From contig CM030936.1 in the NCBI GenBank assembly GCA_018136815.1, positions 888,831-952,830 on the forward strand: 64,000 nucleotides of DNA, read 5' to 3'. This DNA is from Isochrysis galbana (Eukaryota > Haptophyta > Isochrysidales > Isochrysidaceae). Made by a program: the position numbers and the translations under genes. The notes beneath the pieces were generated by a model. That model searched no databases, was not told the origin of the DNA, and was given only the letters and a program-made list of their open reading frames with translations. Below, piece by piece: positions 10,619 through 20,739 of the stretch (the first letter of the stretch is position 1; every line of letters begins with the position of its first letter).

Positions 10619-11299
10619 TCAGTGGTCTACTTTCGACGGGACGTGGCACCTGGCAAGTGGCCCAAGGCCCTCCGGTACCGCTCGACGCGACTATCGACTT
10701 TCCCCCCGTGCCACTACTAGACACTGGTATTCGTCGCGTGTGGCCTAGTTTCGGAGAGCGCACTAGACGCTAATGTCCGAACTTCCCTCAACTGCCAAAC
10801 GGTTTTGTGTGATGACCTAACACATGAATGACAGTCATCAGGACAAGTTACAAGCAAACAAATGCCATAAACCAACGAGCATCACGCATCAACACTATCA
10901 ACTCATCGGGAGAGGGTGAGCGCAATCCTAACGCCACCCTCAACATGTGAGTAGTCAACCACCGATAGACTTTGAAACGTGTGTTGTTTGTAAGACCTTG
11001 CACAGATGCGAGTGTCAAAAGTCAATGTGATCGCTGCATGATTGCATGGTGTCATATTCTTGATACTCTCGTCCCTTTGTCGCCAATAGTTGGCTCGAGG
11101 GTACAGTGGCGAAAGCTGTGAAAACCAGAGCGAGTATCTTAGGCGGAGGCGAAAGAATACGACTTAATTGATGTAGATGTATTGGAAATAGACTCAGAGT
11201 GTCAGAAGTTTAGAAGAGTACAGCCTCGCATTCTGAGCATAATCACTCGATTGTTGTCATCAAAGGGAAGGGGGTGGAGTGTACAGACATCATTGCTCA
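10619..11299. other. gene-free stretch
   Basis: No coding frame with protein-like character and no repeat shared with the rest of the window was recognised. Composition is near balanced, less GC-rich than the genes. Confidence 0.4.
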
Positions 11300-11758
11300 T
11301 CACGTCGGCGGCGGTAACAACCAGGCGCAAAGATGCATGTATCGATTCTCATCTAGCAAGTTCACATCCTCAATGCCCATCTCTGCCTCTTTGCGACGCG
11401 CAGTCCCGCGCTTACCACACCTCGGGCAGCGTTGGTTGAGCATTGCATACGCACGGGCGAAGCACATCTTGTCCATTGCCCTGGGATTAAGGGGCGCGGG
11501 CTTCGGTCCAAAGACGGTACTGCTGCTCGGGATACGCATGTCTGCTGTTAGGGCAGCACACAACTCTGGCCACAGTACGTCTAGCACAGGGGTGAGCACT
11601 GATCTCATCTCGCTCGAGACACATTCGGTGAACCGGACCAGCGAGCGCGTGTCCAGCAGGCGGAGCAGGTCAGCAAAGCAGTCCAACGGTATCTGCAAGA
11701 AAAGATTCCGGCTGGGCGCATCCGCTCGAGAGGCCGGCTCACAGTCGAGTGCGTCCAT
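11300..11758 (-). CDS. F-box-like protein with zinc-ribbon-like CxxC
   Basis: A 152-residue minus-strand frame from ATG 11758. Residues ~20-50 (LFLQIPLDCFADLLRLLD, then TRSLVRFTECVS) have the spacing of an F-box: a proline after the first leucines, then the L..LL...L helix. Proteins with this motif usually bring substrates to SCF ubiquitin ligases through Skp1. Further on, residues ~110-118 read RCPRCGKRG, half of a possible zinc knuckle. The frame stops soon after a GTTGTT that could be a splice donor, so more exons may lie at lower coordinates. No substrate-binding repeat domain is visible. Confidence 0.45.
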   Translation of the reverse strand: MDALDCEPASRADAPSRNLFLQIPLDCFADLLRLLDTRSLVRFTECVSSEMRSVLTPVLDVLWPELCAALTADMRIPSSSTVFGPKPAPLNPRAMDKMCFARAYAMLNQRCPRCGKRGTARRKEAEMGIEDVNLLDENRYMHLCAWLLPPPT

Positions 11759-11974
11759 AGGCTTCCAGCCTGGCTCGTCGGCTTGTTGTCGTGTGTGTGC
11801 TTGCGCGCCTACCCACTGCGACAGACGGGAGATGAAGTGTGAGCGCCTCGCAAAACCACTCGTTGCCGTTCACTATTTGAATGCTGTCCCGGGGTAGTTG
11901 TTTATTCCTGGGTTTAGAATCTTGTTGTGGGTCGGTCGGTCGGTCGGCCGTCGGTGAGTGGTCAGCGTTAGAGC

Positions 11975-12074
11975 ATAGCGTCGTAGGACATGGATATCTC
12001 GTTAGCTGTAAGCTGTCGGTTAGAATCCCTAGTCACAGACGCCGGACGAGCCATGCGCCAACCGCTCGCGGTCG
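11975..12074 (+). repeat. repeat family E, copy 2
   Basis: Shares CATAGCGTCGTAGGACAT, GTTAGCT, ATCCCTAGTCACA and GAGCCATGCGCCAACCGC with 15455-15530. It ends at the miniature element that starts at 12083. Confidence 0.6.
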
Positions 12075-12082
12075 GTCCGGAA

Positions 12083-12265
12083 CCTAGATGGGAAATACGG
12101 TGTTGGGGCCTGCAAATACAGCCAAATACATATGTATTTGGCCTCCGGCCAAATACATTTCAAATACATTCGAGGCCTACAACCCAGCACGCGCTTCAAA
12201 TACAGCCAAATACATATGTATTTGGCCTCTGGCCAATTACGGTGAATACGTATTTCCCATCTAGG
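12083..12265. mobile_element. miniature inverted-repeat element, family B (hAT-like)
   Basis: A 183-bp element with terminal inverted repeats CCTAGATGGGAAATAC and GTATTTCCCATCTAGG. It is flanked by an 8-bp direct duplication GTCCGGAA (12075-12082 and 12266-12273). Inside are two copies of the perfect palindrome CCAAATACATATGTATTTGG (12122-12141 and 12206-12225). It has no coding capacity. The 8-bp duplication points to mobilisation by a hAT transposase. Confidence 0.88.
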
Positions 12266-12412
12266 GTCCGGAATCGTTGATCCATGTCGACGACGGTCGT
12301 CGGCCGCGATTACAATTGACATTGAAAACGCTCATGAACGCATCATAATCATAAACCTCTTCGTTGTTGAATGGAGGCCAATCATCTTGGGCGAGATGAG
12401 CCTTGTTAGCCT

Positions 12413-12475
12413 GGATGGGAAATACGTATTTACCGGATTTGGCTAGAGGCCAAATGCATATGTATTTGGCTGTAT
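12413..12475 (+). mobile_element. truncated family B miniature element
   Basis: Begins CCTGGATGGGAAATACGTAT and contains a one-base variant of the family palindrome at 12451-12470. The right half is missing: the sequence runs straight into repeat family A-tandem at 12476. Confidence 0.7.
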
Positions 12476-13735
12476 GTCGCATTCGCGAATCGACGCTCGT
12501 TAGGCTTCTCTTTCTCTTTCGAAACGGACAACGCTCAAACCGGTAGCCCGATGGCACAGGAGGAAGTGGAGAAAAACCTATCGGGGACCGGAACACGCCG
12601 CCTGCTGCAGGAAACCCCACACACCCAGCCCCTAGGTAGCGCACGAGGGACGAGCCGCAAGGCAGGTGGAGGGGGAGTGAAGGCAGCGGGCGTGGCTGCA
12701 TAGTTATGATGCAGAGTCGCGCGCGCGGCGAGGATATTAAGAAGTTTTTTTTTCTCTTTCTCTTTCGTTCGGCATTTATCTTAATAATTCTTTGCTTTCT
12801 CTCGTTCTCGGTCAAAAGCTTCGCGTGGACGCATAGGATCTTGGGTTATGGAGCGCCCTCTCTCTTTCTTTCGAAGAGAAGGGAAGTTTCCCCACCTTTC
12901 TTCCTCCCAGGCGCCTCGCAAATAGGTTTAATTTGCTATCTTCCCCGCGTTTCTTTATCTTTATCTGCTTCTGGGGGCAATTAGGTTTAATTTGCGGCCG
13001 CTTCGTATCTCCCCTTAGGCACATCGCACTTCTCGTCTTATTCGATAGGTCTCTTGGAATCCTGCGCGGCAGGATTGCCCTTCGTTTCCGTTGCTATTGC
13101 GATTCCCTTTCCAAACGAGATCGCCGACAGATCGCTGGATCGCCCTTTGATCGTCGTCCGTCGCTGTCTGATCGGAGTGTTTGGGTTTGATTTCAGTCGA
13201 GTTACGAGTTACCTGAGAAAGTCGAGGGGCGAGAGTCGGAGTGTTTTCCTGGGTGTCTGTGTCCGTCGTCCTGTCGTCTGTCGTCATCCGTCGCTCTCGT
13301 TCTTGTCGCTCGCTCTCTGTCGCATTCGCGAATCGACGCTCGTTAGGCTCTCTCTTCTCTTCGTCGTTCGGAATTTATCGTTATAATTCTCTGCTTTCTC
13401 TCGTTCTCGCGGTCAAAAGCTTCGCTTGGATGCATGAGATCTTGGGTTGTGGAGCGCTCTCTCTCTTTCTCTCGAAGAGAAGGGAAGTTTCCCCACCTTT
13501 CTTCCTCCCGGGCGCCTCGCAAATAGGTTTAATTTGCTATCTCCCCTGCGTTTCTTTATCTGCTTCTGGGGGCAATCATGTTTAATTTGCGACTTCTTCG
13601 TATCTCCCCCTTAGGCACATCGCACTTCTCTCGTCGTATTCGATAGGTCTCTTGGAATCCTGCGTAGCAAGATTGCCCCTCGTTTCCGTTATGCTGCGAT
13701 TCCCGTTCCAGACGAGATCGCCGACAGATCGCCAG
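12476..13735 (+). repeat. tandem ~600-bp repeat (two units), possible LINE 5' monomers
   Basis: Two head-to-tail units start with TGTCGCATTCGCGAATCGAC at 12476 and 13318. Both share TCGTTCTCG.GGTCAAAAGCTTCGC, CTTTC.TCGAAGAGAAGGGAA, CCTCGCAAATAGGTTTAATT and TGGAATCCTGCG. Unit 1 is ~600 bp once its LINE insertion (12522-12751) is discounted; unit 2 is cut off at 13735. A third, solitary copy is at 59038-59350, and only the first ~36 bases occur at 57980. The end of unit 1 (GTCGTCCTGTCGTC and GTCGTCATCCGTCG) recurs upstream of the LINE coding region at about 19600 (-). From this I infer LINE 5' UTR units; an LTR or a satellite is not excluded. Confidence 0.6.
12522..12751 (+). mobile_element. 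5'-truncated LINE insertion with 16-bp target duplication
   Basis: A 230-bp LINE 3' segment from AAACGGACAACGCTCAAACC to ATATTAAGAAG plus a T run. It is flanked by TTCTCTTTCTCTTTCG at 12506-12521 and 12752-12767. The 3' hairpin is intact (CTGCAT then ATGCAG). The second tandem unit (near 13345) supplies an uninterrupted comparison. This insertion post-dates the tandem repeat unit it sits in. Confidence 0.85.
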
Positions 13736-13756
13736 CTGAAAACCAGTTCAAACAAG

Positions 13757-14111
13757 CAGGCGCGGCGCCTCCACCGCCGACGTCGAGCACAACACCGGCA
13801 TGACCGCCCTCCTCCTCGCCGCCGCCAACGGGCACCACGCGTGCGTGCGCGAGCTCCTCGACGCCGGCGCCCACCCCGACCAGGCCGACTGGGACGACTG
13901 GACGCCCCTCATGCACGCCTGCGTCGCCGACCATGCGCGATGCGCCGCGCTCCTCCTCCTCCTCGAAGCGGGAGCCACCACGCACGCGCCGCTCGGCGAA
14001 CGCACCGCCCTCATGGTCGCCTGCGAGACCGCAAGCGCGATCATTATAGCGCAAGAGCAAGCCAGTCTGCACGTGATCCGCAAGACAGCCGGTATGGAGG
14101 TGACCAAATAA
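13757..14111 (+). pseudogene. ankyrin-repeat gene fragment
   Basis: The frame through ATG 13800 reads VEHNTGMTALLLAAANGHHA, then CVRELLDAGAHPDQADWDDW, TPLMHACVADHARCAALLL and ERTALMVACETA. These are about three ankyrin units with the TALLLAAANGH and LLDAGA hallmarks. Upstream the frame is open to about 13757 and merges into the tandem repeat. Downstream it stops where the hAT relic begins. Ankyrin repeats bind protein partners; nothing more specific can be said. It looks like a captured piece of a host gene rather than a whole gene. Confidence 0.6.
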
Positions 14112-14311
14112 CATAGACTTCATGAGAGAGAACACACACGGTACACACGCTCACACTCACACGCTACAGAAGACGGTGTAACAGAGAAAGTGATGATTCG
14201 AGCTACAATAGCCCAATTCGGGATTCTGGAATGGTAGCACGCCCACCATTGTAGCACCTTGGTGCTGAAGTTGGTAATGTCACCACTGAAGAATTTGTGT
14301 AGACTGACCAT
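14112..14311 (-). pseudogene. hAT transposase C-terminal dimerisation domain relic
   Basis: The minus-strand peptide FSTKVLQWWACYHSRIPNWA then IVARIITFSVTPSSVACECE and RVYRVCSL matches the hAT dimerisation module. Its landmarks are LQWW, the proline before the hydrophobic helix, TPSS..CE and R.(F/Y)S. In intact transposases this is the last domain. The catalytic part is not seen upstream: the minus-strand sequence above 14311 gives no continuing similarity. It is a possible relative of the source of the two miniature element families. Confidence 0.7.
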
Positions 14312-14319
14312 ATTCCAGC

Positions 14320-15450
14320 ATATTGTCCAAGTCCCACCACAGTGTGAGAAAAAGTCCCGCTGGGGGACAATAAGAAAAAACTGGGCTCAAGCGGACAAGT
14401 CCCCGGCACCCGGGGAGACAGCCGCGAGAGGCGAGGCGGGAGAGGAGAATTCTCTCGGGGGAGGATTAGAGAGGGTGAGGGCCCGGCGAAACAACTGAAA
14501 TGCAGCGACCGGGAAACATAAGTTCTCTGTCGTTCACCGACAAGTGATTTGACAACTCTACGATAGATCGATTTATTTATCATAAACATATCATTAAATT
14601 ATGTTACGAATGGTGCCCCCAGCGCCCTTTCAAACATGCCACACAGACTAGAAATCAGGCTCTAGACGCGCACATATGGACTGCCTGCGCGTCGCCATGC
14701 GGCGCACAGACAGTCCATACACATATCTTACGAATACACACGCGCACTGCCCCCCCAATTCGACCCCTTCGAGCCCTGTAGCCGATCTGCTGACCGGCCG
14801 CGCCTGCCGAGAGAGACGCCAACTCTGACTTTTCAGCCAGGGAAGCTTGCTGCGAGGCGGGTGTGGGCTGGGGCGGGGTCAGGTGCTGGGTATGGCACAC
14901 CCAGGCCAAGGCCGGGCGGGGGGCTCGCGCTGCGCGCGCGCTGCTCGCACCTGGCTTCTGGCGCTCGTCTGCGCGCTGCGAAGGGGGGGGAGTGCGAGAA
15001 CGACCTGGAGGTGAGCGCGGCGAGCGTGAAGGGGCACATCGCGGCAGGCAGCGTGGGGGGGGCTTACCACTGGTGTTGGCCGCGCGAGTACACCCCTGTG
15101 GCAAGCTGGGCTGCCAGAGAGGAGTGGGGGAAGGGGGGGGGAGGGGAGCGGCGCGCGGCGGGCCTCCGCGGCCGCTGCAGCGGCTAAGTCCCCGGCACCC
15201 GGGGAGATAGCCGCTGGAGCGAGCCCTTATTGTCACCTTTCGGCACCAGAACCTCACACTGTGGTACCCGTTGTGGGAACGCGTGGCGCACTCGGCAGAC
15301 ACAAATTCGATGGAAAGATTTTCATCGAATTCGTCGAGTCCATTCGATGATGTGTTGCACCCTTGAGCGTCGACGCGCGCGCTGGTGCTGGTGTCATGGA
15401 GATTGCGGTGACCTCTTGGGGGGGGGGGGGGGACCATGTTAGAACTTATA
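14320..15450. other. gene-free stretch with a repeated hairpin
   Basis: The segment AAGTCCCCGGCACCCGGGGA with following AGCCGC occurs at 14397-14425 and 15186-15214. It folds as a CCCCGG/CCGGGG hairpin. Near 14676-14723 there is another inverted pair (TATGGACTG ... CAGTCCATA). Between them the sequence is GC-rich with long open frames on several strands, which I take to be composition artefacts. A run of 15 G lies at 15418-15432. Confidence 0.5.
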
Positions 15451-15454
15451 GCGT

Positions 15455-15610
15455 CGTATGACATCTTGTTAGCTAGCATTCCTAGCCACATACACCGGAC
15501 GAGCCATGCGCCAACCGCGCAAACCCCCATCGCGGGGTAGGGGCTCCGTTGCCGTCGAAGGGCTACGGTCCCGCAGCACTAAGGTTATACTAACACAACA
15601 ATAAAACTCT
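15455..15610 (+). repeat. repeat family E, copy 3 (empty site for miniature family A)
   Basis: An uninterrupted copy of the sequence at 6870-7255. Here GCTAGCATTCCTAGCCACA is continuous, giving the pre-insertion state for the element at 6923-7107. It ends near ATAAAACTCTGACG. Confidence 0.8.
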
Positions 15611-15867
15611 GACGATAAAGGTGAGTTTGAGATATGCCTTTGCCTTTATTTAGCAATAGAGTAGTCCTCTCGTCCTCTCCCTCTTGATGCTAGTATCTTC
15701 AGAGTTTTATCGTCAGAGTGATCTCCACCTCCCTGTCTCCGGCACGGCGAGGCCGTTGGCGCCGCTGGGCGCCGTCCTCCCGCCCACCCACCCCCTCACC
15801 CCCTCCCTTCCCCCCTCTTCCCTAGTTCGCCGGCTGCGGCACCGTCGTGCTCCAGCCCACACTCGCG

Positions 15868-17275
15868 ATGGCCGATGTGACAGCCCGTTTTGGCCGCCGC
15901 CCGCACCGCGTGCAACGCTCCACCTCATTTGACCGCTTCCAGCGTCTGCGAGCGGCAGGCGGAGGGTTTGGAGAGTCGGTGCTCGCGGCACTCCAGGGAA
16001 GGGAGATGACAGTGGCGGGCGCGGCCACGCGGATCCAGGCTGCTTGGCGAGCCCGCGTGGCACTTGCGCGCATCCGTCGCGCGCGCTACGCAGTTGTACT
16101 CATACAGGCCGGGTGCAGAGGGATGGCCACGCGCAGGTATCTCGCCCTTGAGACAATGAACCAACAACAGGTCCGCCGCCGCGCCGCGGCGCACACTTTC
16201 CGCCGCTCATGTTATGGAGTACAAGCCTTGTACGTATGTTCTGCTCGACGCGCAAGGCATTCTATCCTCGTGTCTCATGCCGCATTTCCGTCCAAAGCGC
16301 AATGCACAATCCTAACTGTTCTTCGTATAGGTGGCTGGTTGCTTGACTAGCTTAAGCGAGCGGCAAATGCAAGTGGATCGTGACGAGAAGTTCCGTCACT
16401 TCTGTGCGACATTCCTCCAGGCAGCCTGGCGTGGACGACAGGCACGGCTTCAGTACCCTAGGCCCAAGCGTCCTGTAGTTATTAGAAGGACTTTCTCTTG
16501 GTCGAGGAATAGCCGCAAGGGCAGTGGCTCTGCGAGCACTCCCCCTGTGAAGCCAGCCACTTCTCGACCGCCTCAGTCGCCCAGTGGACACTCAGTCGCG
16601 CAGGGGACCAGCCCGGTCAAGCGCAGCTCTAGCTTCGACCGCATAGCCAGCGCACTGAGGGGAGGGCGCAGCAAGAGCGTGAGCACACCTCGGCGAGCTG
16701 AAACATTGCACGCGGAGCCACGCCGCTCCATGTCTTCGCAGCTGAAGCCGCAAACATGGACGCAGCTGCTATACATCTCGATAATGCGCGGTTCCAATGG
16801 TAGCCTTGGGCTCGAGCTGGACCCGACAAATTCTATTGCTTACATTGTATGTCCTTGCCGAGCACGCGCATGTCCTCAGCGACCATCGGGGATGGCGGCC
16901 ACGCAAGCACTTGGGTGAGTGGTCGCTTTCCTCACGCCCGCCATGGGTGATTGCAGGTTCCGGGAGGAGCGGCTGATTTAGACGGGCAGCTGCGGGTCGG
17001 TGACACTATCGTGTCTGTAGACGGTGTCCCGCTGAATGGACAACTGCTCCAGGTTTGTTTTGCCAAGCCTCTCTCCTCAGCTGCGTAAGGGGGCCATGTG
17101 TTCGAGCGTACCTCCTTAGAATGAGCACTCACACCATTGGTCGTCGTTGTGATAGATGGTGATGATTCCTACCGAGCGCCACACCTTCGGCATCTGGAGA
17201 CTTGCTCGCTTAGAACCCGAGGCGCCGCCCGTCTGTGGTGCACGGCGTTCACAATCCTTCAGTCGCAAGAAGTGA
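15868..17275 (+). CDS. IQ-motif and PDZ-domain protein, four exons
   Basis: Exons 15868-16233, 16331-16846, 16957-17052 and 17156-17275 join in phase 0 throughout, giving 365 residues. All four pairs of borders are GT/AG (donors GTATGT, GTATGT, GTTTGT). Exons 1 and 2 carry IQ-type calmodulin-binding repeats: AATRIQAAWRARVALARIRR, VVLIQAGCRGMATRRYL and FLQAAWRGRQARL. A serine-rich basic linker follows, with two RSSSFDRI/RSTSFDRF-like motifs that look like phosphorylation sites. The C-terminus is a PDZ domain broken by two introns: SLGLELDPTNSIAYI, then GGAADLDGQLRVGDTIVSVD and GVPLNGQLLQ. Such proteins usually act as scaffolds near calmodulin or membranes; the partner is unknown. The ATG at 15868 was chosen over a GTG at 15847. 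Confidence 0.75.
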
Positions 17276-17880
17276 TGTTGCATCCCTAGAGTACGGCAGG
17301 ACGCAGGATGGACCCTTCTACAGCTCTACGGTATGCGCGATATGTGGGTCGTGACAGCACTCAGCAGAACATTCTTCAGGACCCAGCTTATGTCAAGCGC
17401 AAATTATGTGAATAGTCGAGCCTCGAATGTAGATGGCATCGGTTGCATCGAGGGAAAGAACTTCGCGCGCGGGGGGGGAGGGAATATATAACAGCCGGAG
17501 GCAACGGACCGCACGCGGAGGGAAAGAACCTCACGCAAGGGGGACGGGGAACCGAGGGCGCGGCGTGGGACAACGTGGGACTATGCGTAGCCGATCTCCG
17601 AGCGCAGATTGCGTCCGTTCCTCTCGCGAAACACGGAGATACGAACCACGGAAGATCTTGGGACCGGAGAACATTTTGATGCAGGAAACTTCCTCTTGTC
17701 GGCCGAAGAGAGGAGGGCGGTCATGTGTGTCGTGGCTTGGCGTGTTGGTGCATGACTAGTGGCAGTAGCGGCACTAATATTCAGTTGTTTAATTATTAGA
17801 GCGGCGGCGGGCCCGACGAGGGTCGGTGGTTGGCAGACCCCCGCCCTTTTTTGCCAGGCCGTGTTGCGGCCATGCAGGAA
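17276..17880. other. gene-free stretch
   Basis: Contains a duplicated GGGAAAGAAC(T/C) segment near 17451 and 17520 within GC-rich sequence, and no recognised gene. It borders the degraded 3' side of the LINE that follows. Confidence 0.4.
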
Positions 17881-17884
17881 GCGT

Positions 17885-19500
17885 GTTGTTTCCACGAATG
17901 CTAGCCGTAAGCCATAAGGCTTCTCACGTCGACTTTCGAGAAGACCGCCGCTCTCCCCAACGGAGTGCGGCTGAACCATTGGTCTAGGGCCGTTTTCCAG
18001 TCCGCCGATGCCGGGTTTAGGTACCTGACGATCCATATCGCTTGGAGCGCCCGCGTGTGTTCGGCCATAGGTAGTAATCCAACCCCCAGTAGGGGCGCGT
18101 CTTCATTCGTCCCCACTCTCGGGTACGCCGGAAAGGTTAACCATTTTCTACTCTCTTGCGAGGAGCCTAGCTCGTCCGCCTGTAGTCGGGGAGACCTATC
18201 CAATAATATGGTTTGAACGTCGGAGTCAATAGCCTCCATGAACCATGCCGGAGGGGTGGACGTGGATAACCAATATCTTGGCGTTCCGTAGATTATGAAG
18301 TTTACGAGTAGCGTCCTTCCGTGGATGGAGAGGCTCTGAACTCCCTTCCATGCTGCGACCTTCTTCTTAAGCTTAGTGTAAAGCTTTTCCCAAAAGGAGT
18401 CATTGTCGGGTCCTTCCCTGAAGGGTACTCCTATAGTATGGTTGCATACTCTCCCTCCCCGAGGGTTTGAGATATACTAGCGTTTCGGGGACTTGCGCCC
18501 CCGTGCCCCCGTAAGTGTAAGTGATCCCATTCGTATTAGTATACTCTTTCTTTTGTTTATTCTAGCCCCGGTGGCGGTTCCATAGATAGATATCTAGAAT
18601 ATGCATCGCCCTTTCCAGTGATTCGAAGGAGTCAGCTAGAATTTGCGTGCGTGTCGTCCGCAAACTGCGAGAGTCTCAATTCTCTAGGTCCTATCGTGAT
18701 TCCCCTCATCTCAGGATCGGCGTTGACTAAGCCCGTCAGGCCCTCGGCCACTAAGAGAAAGGCAAGGAGCGATAACGGGCAACCTTGGGGCATGCCACAG
18801 CAGTGTATCGTGAAAGGGTTGCTGCGCCGCTACCATTCGCCTTGATCCATCGGGTCGGGAGTGAGTACACCTTTGTTAACAGCGCTAGCCATCTAGAGTA
18901 GCCCGGGCCCCGGGCCGAAGCCCAACGCTTGTATCGCTTTATGGTGATAATCCCAGCTGACTCTATCGAAAGCTTTCTCCCAGTCTATCGCCAAAGCCAG
19001 GCCCTCCTCGTCCTCGTCCGTGTCATCGAGGTACGCTTGCACCAACTTCAAGAGATGGGTGGCTTCGCCTAGCATACGCCTAGACACAAACAAAACCCAC
19101 TTATTCCTTGGAGATAATCGTATGGATCGTCTTCTTGAGGCTGTTGGCTAGTGGCTAGGACCTTGGCGAGAATTTTGTAGTCCGTTTGAAGCAGCGTGAT
19201 GGGTCTATTGTTCCTCGGGTCCTTGGCGCCCCCATTCTTATAGAGCAACGCTATGTCTCCCGAGCATGTGTCCTCCGGTAGTGCGTAGTGTCCCCATCCG
19301 GTATGCCTCATCAAACATGTTGACGAATTGGAGTGGCCCATAGGGCCTGAGGGCAATGAGGAAGGGGCGAAGCCGGCGGCAGGCGCGGAGAGGGAGACCA
19401 CTTCGGAGGTGCTGACGGGCTGAAGCCCGTCAGCAGAGGAAGGCGGGCAGGCGGGCTTGAGCGAGGGCGAGGACGGCGGCGAGAGCGACATCGAGCGAGT
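17885..19500 (-). mobile_element. decayed LINE (non-LTR retrotransposon) with reverse-transcriptase core
   Basis: Read on the minus strand, the typical blocks appear in order: DIALLYKNGGAKDPRNNRPI and TLLQTDYKILAKVLA (~19240-19160); GEATHLLKLVQAYL and GLALAIDWEKAFDRVSWDY (~19075-18945); MPQGCPLSLLAF (~18800); and QFADDT, the catalytic YADD-like box (~18665). After these comes the post-RT region with VAAWKGVQSLSIHGRTLLVN and EHTRALQAIWIVRYLNPASA (~18370-18000). The frame changes several times (near 19310, 19150 and 18640, among others), so it is not functional. Neither the C-terminal cysteine finger nor the 3' tail is attached. L1-like placement is a guess from the motif wording. Confidence 0.85.
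19411..19434. other. perfect hairpin inside the LINE
   Basis: GCTGACGGGCT, a two-base loop, then the exact reverse complement. It sits in the N-terminal part of the LINE frame. It could be a structure of the LINE RNA or chance; no relative was found elsewhere in the window. Confidence 0.5.
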
Positions 19501-19660
19501 AGCGAGAGGCGAGGGCGAGTGAGAGGAGGGCTGTGATGGCAGGGGCTGGCGAGGCGAGGCGAGTTTGTTGGGTACGAGTGTTACGAGAGCGAGAGCGACG
19601 AGAGCGAGAGCGACGACGGATGACGACTGACGACAGGACGACGGGTCTGGACCTACGACA
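19500..19660 (-). mobile_element. 5' part of the LINE, resembling the tandem repeat at 13.2 kb
   Basis: On the minus strand this holds GTCGTCCTGTCGTC, GTCGTCATCCGTCG and repeated CGCTCTCGCTCTCG. That is the same order as at 13260-13317, just before the second tandem unit. It links the tandem repeat family to LINE 5' ends. Confidence 0.45.
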
Positions 19661-19689
19661 CATCACCTAAAGTAGCTTAACCTCTTAGT

Positions 19690-19970
19690 CGGAATCACAG
19701 CGTTTAGTAAAGAGGAGCCTAAGAGATTTAAGTGAGGATAACCTGAGCCAACACCGACACAAAGGACGAACCACAGTCTCCCGCCCCCTTCTCTCCAACT
19801 CCTGGCCGAAGCAGCGCGCGCGGCCTCCCCGGAACCAGCTTCTCCGAAAATGAGGGAACTGGGAAAGGGGAAGGGGGTTGTTAGGGGTTAAGGTCGGGTA
19901 GTAGGGAGGTACACTAGCACACTGCCTCACGCCGCACACGTAGCGGGGAATTTTAAGAAGATTTTTTTTA
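19690..19970 (+). mobile_element. LINE-type 3' end, second family
   Basis: Ends GGGGAATTTTAAGAAG plus A and eight T. It shares CTCCAACTCC.GGCCGAAGCAGC, GGGGAAGGGGGTTGTTAGGG and GCCTCACGCCGCA.AC with the reverse copy at 33672-33865. The terminal TTAAGAAG plus T run is shared with the first LINE family, but the upstream sequence is different. No ORF is attached. Confidence 0.6.
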
Positions 19971-20227
19971 ACTTTAACCCCTCTGCCTCTTATTCTTATT
20001 CACATAAACATCGGTGGATCGATAGAAGAGCACCTACTTGCGGAACGCCCCCCTCCCCTCTCCCTCTTCTTATTCACATAAACATCATGTTTATGTATGA
20101 AAAGTGCATGGGTTCTAACGCCCGCGCCGCTATCCTGTTCCCTGCAGTGTTCCCAGCATTCCCTCTCGCCGCGCTGACGCCCGGCAGCACGCGGCGGCGC
20201 GGCGATCGCGGCGCAATGAACAATGAA

Positions 20228-20338
20228 CGAGCAACTCCGAGCAACTTCGAGCAACTCTGCGAGCAACTTTGCCCCTTTTGGGGCCTATTTTGAGCAACTT
20301 TTGCGAGCAACTTTGGGGGTCTCAGCGAGCAACTCTTG
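20228..20338 (+). repeat. short degenerate tandem repeat, GAGCAACTT units
   Basis: About eight irregularly spaced copies of GAGCAACT(T/C) occur between 20222 and 20336. They lie directly upstream of the VGDY-motif ORF. Replication slippage is the simple explanation. Confidence 0.75.
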
Positions 20339-20349
20339 TCAGGCCCTAG

Positions 20350-20715
20350 ATGTGGGCACTCATCAAGCCATACATGGGCCGTTGGTGCAAGGCAAAGCTC
20401 ATGCTCGTCGGCGACTACTCCGACGAGTACGACAGGATCCCCAAGACCAAGTACATTGGAGACGAGGCCGCCGTCGCGTACCTCTGCATGGAATACATCA
20501 TAGCGGTCGCGTACGCTGAAACGGATCCCATGGTGCAAGTGCACCGAGCAGCTGGCAAACTCTACATGGAGAACAACAAGAAGGCCGTCCTCGCACGCGT
20601 CACGGACCTCGCCACCCAAGATCAGCCAAGCGACATCGTCGCCTGCCAGCAGAACGACATTGAGGAAGAGGGATGTGAGAAAAAGACGAAGAAGATGAAA
20701 ACTCAGCCCGCGTAG
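20350..20715 (+). CDS. C-terminal part of an MGQYF/VGDY-type protein
   Basis: A 121-residue frame from ATG 20350. The start MWALIKPYMGRWCKAKLMLV followed by GDYSDEY matches my memory of an uncharacterised family whose members begin MGQY(F/Y) and later carry W...(R/K)(L/I)...(A/V)GDY. The N-terminal half is missing here; a piece with that start lies at 9954-10198 on the other strand. The remainder has AYLCMEYIIAVAYAETDPMV and a lysine-rich end. The upstream CTTGTCAG could be a splice acceptor. No function is known to me. Confidence 0.45.
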   Translation: MWALIKPYMGRWCKAKLMLVGDYSDEYDRIPKTKYIGDEAAVAYLCMEYIIAVAYAETDPMVQVHRAAGKLYMENNKKAVLARVTDLATQDQPSDIVACQQNDIEEEGCEKKTKKMKTQPA

Positions 20716-20739
20716 CTGGGGGTTACCGCGTGTATTGAG

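Noticed and set aside
12476-13735. LTR retrotransposon with two direct LTRs
   Set aside because: The units are adjacent with no internal coding region, have no clear TG...CA ends, and their junction sequence recurs at a LINE 5' end.
14655-15530. Minus-strand 291-codon ORF
   Set aside because: It crosses repeat family E, a G homopolymer and a hairpin repeat; the product is low complexity and resembles nothing.
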